Origin: Bacillus pseudomycoides
GTDB lineage: Bacteria > Bacillota > Bacilli > Bacillales > Bacillaceae_G
Assembly: GCF_022811845.1 (NCBI RefSeq)
Contig: NZ_CP064266.1
Location: 2,356,001 to 2,420,000, forward strand
DNA length: 64,000 nucleotides
Direction of reading: 5' to 3'
The position numbers and the translations under genes are program-made. The first letter of the stretch is position 1. Each line of letters begins with the position of its first letter. Below the pieces are notes generated by a model, which did no database searches, was not told the origin of the DNA, and saw only the letters and a program-made list of their open reading frames with translations. This document shows, one piece after another, positions 42,568 to 50,403 of this stretch.

Positions 42568-42595
42568 TTCAGAATAGGGCGCAATTGTGGAATAA
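42568..42595. repeat. Diverged copy of the ACAATCGGGC repeat
   Basis: CTTATTTCAGAATAGGGCGC followed by AATTGTGGAATAAG forms a palindrome-like unit. It shows that the core TTCAACAATCGGGC is half of a hairpin. Confidence 0.55.
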
Positions 42596-42667
42596 GAATT
42601 GAGCCAATAAGTCTTAAGAAAAGACTTATTGAAGTTCTGTCGGAATTAATAAAATTTCATCAAGTAA

Positions 42668-42704
42668 TATAACTTCCCTGACGTTAGCTGTCAGGGAAGT
42701 TATA
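42668..42704. terminator. Perfect 15-bp hairpin ahead of the DJ-1/PfpI gene
   Basis: TATAACTTCCCTGAC is perfectly inverted around GTTAGCT. It probably ends the sigma-PadR-SEDS operon, although the T-run is poor. Confidence 0.7.
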
Positions 42705-42744
42705 TTATAATAGGCTATATCAATTGTGATTGGAGTGTTATTGG

Positions 42745-43377
42745 ATGCAAACAAAAATAGTTTATCTTTATGTATTTAATACAATGTCAGATTGGGAATA
42801 TGGATATTTAATTGCTGAACTAAATTCGGGAAGATATTTCAAAAAAGATTTAGCACCTTTAAAAGTAGTTACAGTAGGAGCTAATAAAGAAATTATTACT
42901 ACGATGGGAGGACTGAGCATAAAACCAGATATTTCCCTTGATGAATGTACTCTTGAGAGTAAAGATCTTTTAGTTTTACCTGGAGGGACTACTTGGAGAG
43001 AAGATATTCATCAACCTATCTTGAAAAAAATTGGTGAAGCTTTAAAGCTTGGCACTATTGTTGCTGCAATTTGTGGTGCAACTGAGGGCCTCGCGAATAG
43101 TGGCTACCTAGATTCTAGAAAGCATACAAGCAATAACTTAGAGTATATTAAAATGGTCTGTCCTAATTATAAAGGAGAAAAATTTTATGAGATGGGACCT
43201 GCGGTATCTGGTGAGAATTTGGTTACTGCATCAGGAGTGGCTCCTCTGGAATTTGCGATGGAAGTACTGAAAAAATTAGATGTATTTGCACCAGATACAT
43301 TACATTCATGGTATAACCTAAATAAGACTCATAAACCTGAATACTTCTTCCAGTTAATGAATTCAATAAATAGATGA
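42745..43377 (+). CDS. DJ-1/PfpI family protein
   Basis: A 210-residue class I glutamine amidotransferase-like protein of the DJ-1/PfpI type. The nucleophile elbow is VAAICGATEGLA with the reactive Cys, preceded by LLVLPGGTTWRED that holds the conserved acidic position. Such proteins act as deglycases, peptidases or stress proteins. The ATG at 42745 has TTGGAGTG upstream; an earlier TTG-type start at 42730 lacks one. Single gene with its own terminator. Confidence 0.85.
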   Translation: MQTKIVYLYVFNTMSDWEYGYLIAELNSGRYFKKDLAPLKVVTVGANKEIITTMGGLSIKPDISLDECTLESKDLLVLPGGTTWREDIHQPILKKIGEALKLGTIVAAICGATEGLANSGYLDSRKHTSNNLEYIKMVCPNYKGEKFYEMGPAVSGENLVTASGVAPLEFAMEVLKKLDVFAPDTLHSWYNLNKTHKPEYFFQLMNSINR

Positions 43378-43421
43378 GCTAAAAAAATCAACTGAGCAGT
43401 TTTATATTAGTTTAAATAATT

Positions 43422-43456
43422 ACCATGCTTTAGACGATGTCAAAGCATGGTTTTTG
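43422..43456 (+). terminator. Terminator of the DJ-1/PfpI gene
   Basis: ACCATGCTTT pairs with AAAGCATGGT, followed by TTTTT. Confidence 0.9.
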
Positions 43457-43573
43457 TATATAACTTAAAAACATTTATGGAAGTAAAAAACTTACAAAGC
43501 ACTCCTGAAGTTGTTATAAATAGAACTGGTAACTAAATCTCTTTTTAATATTGAAATTTCCTTAACGTTGTAA

Positions 43574-43726
43574 ATCCGCATTTTCCTGACGATACCTCAC
43601 GTAGAAAGCTATTCTAGAGATCATTCAGAAGCTTCACCATTACTGTATGAGGATGGAAAATTCCGCATGGATGTTGGGCCGATTGAGTTTAAGAATGAAG
43701 ATGATTATGAGAAGTATTTTAAATAA
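43574..43726 (+). pseudogene. C-terminal remnant of an unidentified gene
   Basis: The open frame reads PHVESYSRDHSEASPLLYED, GKFRMDVGPIEFKNEDDYEK and ends YFK. It has no start codon or ribosome binding site and is clearly protein-like in composition. I do not recognise the family. Confidence 0.4.
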
Positions 43727-43882
43727 TACAAAGAGATAAGTAAGTGCTGAATCTATTTAGAGGCAGTAGTTTAGACAACACATTGTTACTAACAAGATAG
43801 AAAGTTTACTTATATGGATGGTGAAGGTTGCTGAATAATATTTATAAAAATTCTAGTTTTTATTAAATAGAAACTTGAATGA

Positions 43883-43926
43883 CCCCTAATTATGGCCTCT
43901 TTAATAAAGTCCATAATTAGGGGTTT
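43883..43926. terminator. Bidirectional terminator
   Basis: CCCCTAATTATGG pairs with CCATAATTAGGGG, followed by TTTTG. It serves the minus-strand activator gene and any plus-strand transcript. Confidence 0.88.
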
Positions 43927-43933
43927 TGATGTA

Positions 43934-45331
43934 TTAAATATCCGTTTTATCAAAAGTAATCCCATATTTTTTGATTTTCTTATACAAATTAGCGCGCGAC
44001 ATTCCTAATTTTTTCGCCGCAACGCTTTTATTCCCATATGTCTTTTGCAAAGTTTGAAGAATGCGTGTTTTCTCAAGACTTTCTCTTTCATCAGTGAGTG
44101 AGGGCATAGCTTGGTTAATAGGTGGTGAAAAAGATTTTGCTTGCGGCAGTAGCTTGAGAATGTCTGATTCGTATATTTCGCTGCCTTCATAAAGAACGAT
44201 CAGTCTTTCTATGATATTACGTAACTCGCGGATATTACCTGGCCAAGAATATGCAAGTAATCGCTCAGTTGCCTCTTGATGAACGAAAGGGGTTGGTTTG
44301 TTATATTTGAAAGAAAATTCTCTGAAAAAATGATGAGCTAAGTAGGAAATATCGTCCGTTCGTTCCCGAAGTGGCGGGATACAGGCAGTAAATACGTTAA
44401 GCCGATAAAATAAATCAGACCGGAAAGTTCCGTTTAACACCATATCTTCTAATATACGATTCGTGGCGGCAATAATTCTGACGTTAATCTTTTTCGGTGT
44501 TTGTCCTCCGATTCGATAAATCTCTTTTTCTTGTAAAGCTCGAAGTAGTTTCACTTGCATATCAAGTGGGAGCTCTCCTACCTCATCTAGAAATAAAGTA
44601 CCCCCGTCTGCTAATTCTATTTTTCCAGGTTTCCCACCTTTGGCAGCTCCAGTATACGCACCAGATTCATAACCAAATAATTCACTCTCAAACAAAGCAG
44701 TAGGAATGGCCCCGCAATTAATCGGAATAAATGCTTTTTTACTTCTCAAACTAGCATCGTGAATCGCTTGCGCAAAAAGTTCTTTCCCAACGCCGCTTTC
44801 CCCAGTGATCAAAATCGTCGCATCTGTCTTCGCCACTTTTTTCATATCATGAATCATATGCTGGATTGCCAAGTTATTTCCTTTTATATTACTGAAGGGA
44901 TCGTCTCGGTTATTTTGAATGATTTGTTGTTTGAGTTGCTGGAGTTCTTCAGATGTAGAGGATAACTTTTCGTTTAATTTAATCGTTGCGGTAATATCTT
45001 TTTCTACAGACATCGAGCCAATCAGTTCGTTATTTTCATTATAAATGGGAGTTGTACTAATCAATACATGCTTATCTGGCCGCGGGAGGTGATAAATATC
45101 CCGAACGGGTTGCTCTGTTTTAAGAACTTTTAAATTCATAATATCTTCTTTTAAGAAAAACTCCTGAACATTCCTTCCGATAATATCTTCCTTCTTTATG
45201 TCATACATTTTTTCCGCCGCTTCATTCCAATACAGCATGATCCCTTGTGTATTTACAATAGAAATCGCTTCTTCTACGTAAGAAAGCAGTGTATGCAACG
45301 TAGGAATCGCAAAAAAATCAGATTGTTTCAT
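43934..45331 (-). CDS. Sigma-54 dependent activator with PAS domain (PrdR/RocR-like)
   Basis: A 465-residue enhancer-binding protein. Residues about 10-115 are a PAS sensor (ISIVNTQGIMLYWNEAAEKM), residues about 165-395 a sigma-54 AAA+ domain with Walker A GESGVGKE, the sigma-54 contact loop as GAYTGA (Tyr in place of the usual Phe, a tolerated variant), Walker B GGTLFLDEVGEL, and the end a Fis-type HTH (KSVAAKKLGMSRANLYKKIKKYG). The ATG at 45331 has GGGGGGATATTCT upstream. It is divergent from the proline racemase gene, which has a perfect -24/-12 site, so it surely controls that operon, probably in response to proline or hydroxyproline. Confidence 0.92.
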   Translation of the reverse strand: MKQSDFFAIPTLHTLLSYVEEAISIVNTQGIMLYWNEAAEKMYDIKKEDIIGRNVQEFFLKEDIMNLKVLKTEQPVRDIYHLPRPDKHVLISTTPIYNENNELIGSMSVEKDITATIKLNEKLSSTSEELQQLKQQIIQNNRDDPFSNIKGNNLAIQHMIHDMKKVAKTDATILITGESGVGKELFAQAIHDASLRSKKAFIPINCGAIPTALFESELFGYESGAYTGAAKGGKPGKIELADGGTLFLDEVGELPLDMQVKLLRALQEKEIYRIGGQTPKKINVRIIAATNRILEDMVLNGTFRSDLFYRLNVFTACIPPLRERTDDISYLAHHFFREFSFKYNKPTPFVHQEATERLLAYSWPGNIRELRNIIERLIVLYEGSEIYESDILKLLPQAKSFSPPINQAMPSLTDERESLEKTRILQTLQKTYGNKSVAAKKLGMSRANLYKKIKKYGITFDKTDI

Positions 45332-45362
45332 AGAATATCCCCCCAGAATTTTACATGTAAAC

Positions 45363-45415
45363 GTAATAGGAATTGTATATAAAAGTAGACACTTGTAGAC
45401 AGCTTTGTCGCTAAA
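45363..45415. promoter_or_regulatory. Candidate activator binding region
   Basis: TAGACACTTGTAGACAGC (from about 45387) contains GTAGACA twice, about 85 bases upstream of the -24 element. Upstream activator sites of sigma-54 systems usually lie 80-150 bases ahead, so this repeat is a good candidate. Confidence 0.4.
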
Positions 45416-45475
45416 AGGATACAACGTTTTCGGGACAATGTAAACAAAATAACAGAATATTCGTTGTTTTAGCTA

Positions 45476-45492
45476 TTGGCATGATACTTGCT
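45476..45492 (+). promoter_or_regulatory. Sigma-54 promoter (-24/-12)
   Basis: TTGGCATGATACTTGCT has GG and GC separated by exactly ten bases, the strict sigma-54 rule. It lies about 50 bases ahead of the proline racemase family gene. Confidence 0.93.
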
Positions 45493-45540
45493 AATAAAAA
45501 AGTAAGACACTTTTAAACTACAAAAATGGAGGGAACAGAA

Positions 45541-46545
45541 ATGAAGATTAGTAAAATATACACAACAATTGATGCACACGTAGCGGGGGAACCATTACGT
45601 ATTATTACAGGCGGAGTGCCAGAGATAAAAGGAAAAACGCAATTAGAAAGACGAGCTTATTGTATGGAGCACTTGGACCACCTTCGCGAAGTTTTAATGT
45701 ATGAACCGAGAGGACATCATGGCATGTACGGATGCATCATTACACCGCCGGCAAGTCCTCATGCTGATTTCGGCGTATTATTTATGCATAATGAAGGCTG
45801 GAGTACAATGTGTGGCCATGGAATTGTTGCGGTCGTCACAGTAGGAATTGAAACGGGTATGTTTGAAGTAACAGGAGATAACCAAAAATTTATTATTGAT
45901 AGCCCGGCAGGAGAGGTAATTGCGTATGCAAAATATAATGGAACTCAAGTAGAATCTGTATCATTTGAAAATGTACCTTCTTTTGTTTACAAGAAAGATA
46001 TTCCGATAAAAATTGATGGCTATGAATTTCAAGTAGATATTGCTTTTGGAGGGGCTTTTTATGCCGTTGTCGACAGTAAAGAACTTGATTTAAAAGTGAA
46101 TTTTAAAGATTTATCAGCTATTCAAACGTGGGGCGGGAAAATTAAACACTACATTGAAAGCCAAATAGATGTAACACACCCTCTTGAAGAAGATTTAAAA
46201 GGAATATACGGCGTTATCTTTTCAGATGAGCCAAATGGAAAAGATGCAACGTTACGCAATGTGACCATTTTTGCTGACGGACAAGTAGATCGATCTCCTT
46301 GCGGCACAGGCACTTCTGCAAGACTTGCAACTCTTTTTGAAAAGGGTGCCTTGCAGAAGGGAGAAAGTTTTATCCACGAATGTATCACTGATGGCCAATT
46401 TAACGGAGAAGTATTGTCCGTGACAAAAGTAGAGGAATACGAGGCGATTGTTCCAAAAGTGACTGGTCAGGCATTTATTACAGGATTCCATCAATTTGTA
46501 ATGGATCCGAGAGATCCGTTAAAACGAGGATTTTTATTGGCTTAA
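45541..46545 (+). CDS. Proline racemase/4-hydroxyproline 2-epimerase family protein
   Basis: A 334-residue enzyme of the proline racemase superfamily. Both catalytic cysteines are present, Cys91 in STMCGHG and Cys254 in RSPCGTGTSA, so it should be a racemase or epimerase rather than a trans-3-hydroxyproline dehydratase, in which the first Cys is replaced. 4-hydroxyproline epimerase and proline racemase cannot be told apart safely here. The ATG at 45541 has GGAGGGAAC upstream. It is the first gene of a sigma-54 operon with a symporter and a broken ornithine cyclodeaminase family gene. Confidence 0.9.
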   Translation: MKISKIYTTIDAHVAGEPLRIITGGVPEIKGKTQLERRAYCMEHLDHLREVLMYEPRGHHGMYGCIITPPASPHADFGVLFMHNEGWSTMCGHGIVAVVTVGIETGMFEVTGDNQKFIIDSPAGEVIAYAKYNGTQVESVSFENVPSFVYKKDIPIKIDGYEFQVDIAFGGAFYAVVDSKELDLKVNFKDLSAIQTWGGKIKHYIESQIDVTHPLEEDLKGIYGVIFSDEPNGKDATLRNVTIFADGQVDRSPCGTGTSARLATLFEKGALQKGESFIHECITDGQFNGEVLSVTKVEEYEAIVPKVTGQAFITGFHQFVMDPRDPLKRGFLLA

Positions 46546-46605
46546 TGTTTTTAAAGAGTTGTTTTCTGCTTAGAAAATAACTCTTCTTATAAAGGGGGAA
46601 TTTGG

Positions 46606-47847
46606 ATGAAGTGGTGGAGGAAACAGAGTTTACCTATCAAAATTTTGATAGGGGCATTCATAGGGATTTTGCTGGGAGTAATATTGGGGCCGAAAGTTGT
46701 CGTTTTGAAAGCAATAGGGGATATTTTTATCCGTTTACTACAAATGATTATCGTTCCTTTGACGTTTTTAAGCATTGTATCGGGAATCGCACAGCTTGAA
46801 AATCCGAAAATGTTAAAATCAATCGGTGGCAGAATCTTTGTGTATTATGCAATAACCGCTGTACTAGCCACAAGCCTCGGTGTAGCAATTGCAGTTCTCA
46901 TTAATCCTGGTAAAGGAGCAGAAGGACTTCTTGAGAAAGGAAAGAGCTTTAAATCAGAAGAATTTAACTTTGTCGATAACATCACCCAGTGGTTTCCTTC
47001 TAACGTCATTCAAGCAGCCTCAGAAACGAATATGCTTCAAATCATTATCTTCGCAATTTTTGTCGGTATCGCACTCATTCTTCTTGGAGATCAAACGAAA
47101 GGAATTCGTAAATTAGCTCATGAAGGATCGGCATTAATGATCAAAATTGCTGAACTCGTTATTGGATTTGCCCCTTACGGAATTATGGCACTCATCGCAA
47201 ATGTAGTCGGAACATTTGGAGCTGAAATGCTCACCGCAGTCGTTAGCTATGTAGTAGCCGATTACTTGTCATTACTACTTATTCTATTCATTATGTATCC
47301 AATTATATTGAAAACGATTGGGAAAATCAGTCCCGTTCATTTTTACAAACAAGTGAGTCCAGCTATGCTTGTAGCTGCTAGTACAACATCAAGCAGTGCC
47401 ACACTTCCTGTCACAATGGAAGTAGCCCAAAAAAGACTCCATATACCTGAAAAAGTAGCTGGCTTTACCATTCCGCTCGGTGCCACAGTTAACATGAACG
47501 GATTATCAGCAGCATTAGGCGTTCTAGCCGTCTTTGCCTTAAACGTATACGGCATTCCGATTACATTCAGCCTGATTGTACAAACCGTATTTCTAGGAAT
47601 CGTACTTGCAGCCGGATGTGCAGGCGTAAAAGGAGCGGATGTCATCACCGCAACGATCTTACTCTCGACGCTAGGCCTTCCTCTCACAATTATTCCAATT
47701 ATCGCAGCCGTTTCCCCGCTCGTAGATATGGGGCATACAGTTGTCAATATTACGGGTGATTTAGTTGGGGCGCAGGTTGTGAATAAGAATATGGAATCTG
47801 ATGAAACATTGGGGGAGAATTTAGAAAAGGGTGAGCAAATATGTTAG
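46606..47847 (+). CDS. DAACS-family dicarboxylate/amino acid:cation symporter
   Basis: A 413-residue transporter of the GltP/GltT family. Signatures are the serine-rich STTSSSATLPVTMEVAQ hairpin HP1, the GATVNMNGLSAALG helix with the NMxG motif that holds the substrate, and the C-terminal VVNITGDLVGAQVVNK. Relatives move glutamate, aspartate, serine or C4-dicarboxylates with H+ or Na+. Operon context suggests a substrate or product of proline metabolism. The ATG follows GGGGGAAT. Confidence 0.9.
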   Translation: MKWWRKQSLPIKILIGAFIGILLGVILGPKVVVLKAIGDIFIRLLQMIIVPLTFLSIVSGIAQLENPKMLKSIGGRIFVYYAITAVLATSLGVAIAVLINPGKGAEGLLEKGKSFKSEEFNFVDNITQWFPSNVIQAASETNMLQIIIFAIFVGIALILLGDQTKGIRKLAHEGSALMIKIAELVIGFAPYGIMALIANVVGTFGAEMLTAVVSYVVADYLSLLLILFIMYPIILKTIGKISPVHFYKQVSPAMLVAASTTSSSATLPVTMEVAQKRLHIPEKVAGFTIPLGATVNMNGLSAALGVLAVFALNVYGIPITFSLIVQTVFLGIVLAAGCAGVKGADVITATILLSTLGLPLTIIPIIAAVSPLVDMGHTVVNITGDLVGAQVVNKNMESDETLGENLEKGEQIC

Positions 47848-48339
47848 TTATAGGTGCTGCTGAATTTGCTGCGTATATACAAAAGAAATTTAACAAACCT
47901 GCTTATATACTCAGATTCGAATGAAGCAGTACGTGAAGCAGATATTATTGTCACCACAACGAACTCTCACGCGCCAATCTTTTCAGACACATTAAAACCT
48001 GGTGTTCACGTAAATGCTGTCGGTTCTTTCAGGCCGGAAATGCAAGAGTTGCCTTCTCATGTCATTTCTTCAGCCAATAAAGTAGTGGTAGAATCAAAAG
48101 AAACAGCACTAGAGGAAACCGGTGACTTGCAAATCCCAATACAAGAAGGGATTTGCAAAGAGAGCGATATCCATGCAGAACTTGGACAAATTATAAGCGG
48201 TGAACGAACTGGCAGGGAAACTGATCAAGAAATTACTGTATTTAAATCTGTTGGGCTGGCTGTTGTGGATATTGTAGTGGCGAAGTATTCTTATGAGAAA
48301 GCGATTGAAACTGGAGTAGGAAATAGCGTTCGGTTGTAA
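47841..48339 (+). pseudogene. Ornithine cyclodeaminase/mu-crystallin family gene, broken
   Basis: The start MLVIGAAEFAAYIQKKFNKP overlaps the end of the symporter gene but stops after 27 codons. The C-terminal half follows in another frame (YSDSNEAVREADIIVTTTNS, HAPIFSDTLKPGVHVNAVGS, then ELGQIISGERTGRE). About 150 residues from the middle are missing, so this is an internal deletion with a frame change. Intact members in such operons act as pyrroline-2-carboxylate reductases or related enzymes. Confidence 0.85.
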
Positions 48340-48360
48340 GTGTGAATTTTATTCTGTAAT

Positions 48361-48393
48361 AAAGAGGTTGCCTGCTGAGGGTGATCTCTTTTT
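48361..48393 (+). terminator. Terminator of the proline operon
   Basis: AAAGAGGTTGCC pairs with GGTGATCTCTTT, followed by TTATTTT. Confidence 0.8.
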
Positions 48394-48460
48394 ATTTTCA
48401 TATCTATCCTTCACTAATGTTATTTTCCAATTTAGAATATCCTAAACCTTATAGGATCTA

Positions 48461-48500
48461 ATAAATATAGAAACACTCTTAAGAGTGTTTCTATATTTAT
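48461..48500. terminator. Perfect 40-base palindrome at the end of a DUF1433 gene
   Basis: ATAAATATAGAAACACTCTT is followed at once by its exact reverse complement. It touches the stop codon of the 48500 gene and probably acts as a terminator in both directions. The core AAACACTC also forms the terminators at 49846 and 51972. Confidence 0.88.
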
Positions 48501-48817
48501 TATTTTAACTGTAGATTTTCACTTTTAGAAATCGAACCTATTGTGTACTCATTTCCTCCATATTGTACAGCGACATCAAACGTTTTACTTTTGTCATCTT
48601 TAACATATCCTGAAATGAAAATGACTTGTAAATCATTCGGACCAAATTCATGATCTATAATTACTACATCCAAGTTTTGTTTTTCTTTAAAAAATTTTAC
48701 AGTTCTTTCTGTTGCTTTATCAATTATTTGTTGTTTTTCATTCTTTTGATCCGTATTACAACTTCCTAAAATAGTTATTAAGAAAATTATACTCAAGCTG
48801 AAAAAGAGTTGCTTCAA
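48500..48817 (-). CDS. DUF1433 lipoprotein, candidate immunity protein (copy 1)
   Basis: A 105-residue lipoprotein: signal LKQLFFSLSIIFLITI then lipobox LGSC, followed by one small alpha/beta domain (ATERTVKFFKEKQNLDVVII, DHEFGPNDLQVIFISGYVKD). I chose the TTG at 48817 because AGGAGGAATTGG lies upstream and the length then equals that of its paralogues. DUF1433 lipoproteins are encoded beside type VII secreted lipases and, for S. aureus TslA, protect the cell. This copy is one of four complete or nearly complete copies here. Confidence 0.82.
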   Translation of the reverse strand: MKQLFFSLSIIFLITILGSCNTDQKNEKQQIIDKATERTVKFFKEKQNLDVVIIDHEFGPNDLQVIFISGYVKDDKSKTFDVAVQYGGNEYTIGSISKSENLQLK

Positions 48818-48879
48818 TCCAATTCCTCCTACTAATGGTATCCCATAAAGAAACGGCACTAACTAGAGTACCTCATGAA

Positions 48880-49200
48880 TTAATTTTTTAATTCTAGATT
48901 TTTAGAGTATGACTTAGAGGTTACTCTATACTCGCTATCAATATACTCTACATCTACTGTAAACGATTTGCTGTCATCATTTTTGGCATGTCCTGTTATA
49001 AAAACAGTTTGAAAATCATTCGGAGCAAACTGGTATTCAGTAATTACTACATCTAGATTTTCTTTTTCTTTAAAATACTTTATGGTTGTTTCATTGGCTA
49101 TCTCTACTATTTGTTGTTCTGCTTTCTTTTGATCCATATTACATCCACCTAAAATGATTAATAAGAAAACTATACTCAAGCTGGAAAAGATTTTTTTCAA
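48880..49200 (-). CDS. DUF1433 lipoprotein, candidate immunity protein (copy 2)
   Basis: A 106-residue lipoprotein with signal MKKIFSSLSIVFLLIILGGC (TTG start behind GGAGGTGAACTAGA). The mature domain (ANETTIKYFKEKENLDVVIT, EYQFAPNDFQTVFITGHAKN) is closest to the 50020 copy. The flanks of copies 1 and 2 are also alike (CACTAACTAGA ... CTCATGAATTA), so they arose by tandem duplication. Confidence 0.85.
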   Translation of the reverse strand: MKKIFSSLSIVFLLIILGGCNMDQKKAEQQIVEIANETTIKYFKEKENLDVVITEYQFAPNDFQTVFITGHAKNDDSKSFTVDVEYIDSEYRVTSKSYSKNLELKN

Positions 49201-49263
49201 TCTAGTTCACCTCCATTAATGGTACCCTATAAAGAAAAGACACTAACTAGATTGTCTCATGAA

Positions 49264-49356
49264 TTAATTTTTTAATTCTAGATTTTTAGAATATGACTTA
49301 GAAGTTACTCTATACTCGTCATCAATATATTCTACATCTACAGTAAACGATTTACT
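49264..49356 (-). pseudogene. DUF1433 C-terminal fragment
   Basis: The text SKSFTVDVEYIDDEYRVTSK and SYSKNLELKN repeats the last 31 residues of the 48880 protein with one change. It has no start and is preceded by a stop. It is the remains of a further tandem copy. Confidence 0.9.
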
Positions 49357-49374
49357 TTAATCTTTATTATTATT

Positions 49375-49671
49375 TCAGTCATCATAACTTATACTCTCAA
49401 CTCTATAATTATCTTTATAATTTATATCTGCAGTTACTTTACGGTTCGGATTATTCGTTACATGACCTGATACAAAAATCACTCCAAAATCTGAGGGATC
49501 AAATTCGACTTTTGTCACTGTGATATCTAGGTTTTTATCCTCTTTAAAATGTTGTATAGCTACTTCTTTTTCTTTTTCTTTTAGTGCTTCTTTTTCATTA
49601 TTATTTTGTTTGTTTATATATATACACCCTCCTATAAAAAACAGGATTATTACTGCTATTGGTAAAAACAC
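49375..49671 (-). CDS. DUF1433-like membrane or lipoprotein (copy 3, diverged)
   Basis: A 98-residue protein with signal FLPIAVIILFFIGGC and a mature domain that keeps the DUF1433 pattern (VAIQHFKEDKNLDITVTKVE, FDPSDFGVIFVSGHVTNN). The start is unclear: a GTG at 49671 is in frame but poorly placed, while a TTG with a better position is out of frame by one base. The N-terminus may therefore be damaged. Confidence 0.65.
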   Translation of the reverse strand: MFLPIAVIILFFIGGCIYINKQNNNEKEALKEKEKEVAIQHFKEDKNLDITVTKVEFDPSDFGVIFVSGHVTNNPNRKVTADINYKDNYRVESISYDD

Positions 49672-49748
49672 CTTTTTGCAAATTAAATCATCCTCTTTTA
49701 GAATACACTATATAATTAGAATATCCCATTTATTCTGAGAGTGAAAGA

Positions 49749-49844
49749 ATAGAGGAATTAGAGTCTGATAAACAAGAATTAAAGAGTGTAATTGACTTAA
49801 TTAAGGCATTGGATCAAAGTTATGACTATATGGGATCTAAGTAG
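49749..49844 (+). pseudogene. C-terminal fragment of a WXG100/Lap-like partner gene
   Basis: The frame reads ELESDKQELKSVIDLIKALD, then QSYDYMGSK, nearly the same as the last 30 residues of the 51675 protein. The rest of that gene and the lipase before it are gone. A terminator follows, as after the complete gene. Confidence 0.9.
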
Positions 49845-49845
49845 T

Positions 49846-49877
49846 AAAAAAACACTTACTAAGAGTGTTTTTTTACT
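49846..49877 (+). terminator. Terminator after the partner-gene fragment
   Basis: AAAACACTTACTAAGAGTGT with a seven-T tail. It is the counterpart of the hairpin at 51972. Confidence 0.85.
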
Positions 49878-49945
49878 GTTTTGTCAGTGGGGGACGTCTG
49901 TACTATTATGAAGATGTTCCTTCAAAAAAGTATTATTTTACATTG

Positions 49946-49977
49946 GATCCCTACACATTGTGTGGGGATTTTTTTAT
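49946..49977 (+). terminator. Terminator hairpin
   Basis: ATCCCTACACA pairs with TGTGTGGGGAT, followed by seven T. Confidence 0.8.
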
Positions 49978-50019
49978 AAAGAAAAGACACTCTAGCGAGT
50001 GTCTAATTACTTAGTTTTT

Positions 50020-50337
50020 TCATTCTAGACTTTCAGAGTATGTTCTAGAAGTTACTCTATAATCACTACCTCCGTATTCTACATGCACTGTAAACGCTTG
50101 GCTTTTATCGTTTTTAACATGTCCTTTTATAAAAACAGTTTGAAAATCACTCGGAGCAAATTCGTATCCAGTAATTACTACATCTAGATTTTCTTTTTCC
50201 TTAAAATATTTAATGGCTGTTTCATTGGCTTTCTCTACTATTTTTTGTTCTTCATTTTTTTTATCATTATTCATACTACATCCCCCTAAAAATATTAGTG
50301 TAAAAATTATGATTAGTCCTAAACAATATTTTTTCAA
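50020..50337 (-). CDS. DUF1433 lipoprotein, candidate immunity protein (copy 4, next to the lipase)
   Basis: A 105-residue lipoprotein with signal MKKYCLGLIIIFTLIFLGGC and mature domain ANETAIKYFKEKENLDVVIT, GYEFAPSDFQTVFIKGHVKN. It is divergent from the lipase gene with only 66 bases between the starts, so the pair share a promoter region. This is the copy most likely to match the present lipase. The start is TTG. Confidence 0.87.
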   Translation of the reverse strand: MKKYCLGLIIIFTLIFLGGCSMNNDKKNEEQKIVEKANETAIKYFKEKENLDVVITGYEFAPSDFQTVFIKGHVKNDKSQAFTVHVEYGGSDYRVTSRTYSESLE

Positions 50338-50403
50338 TCATCAGTCCCCCATTAATATATTCTATATTTAGAATATATTAAATTTTCTTGGAGGGGAACT
50401 GTT

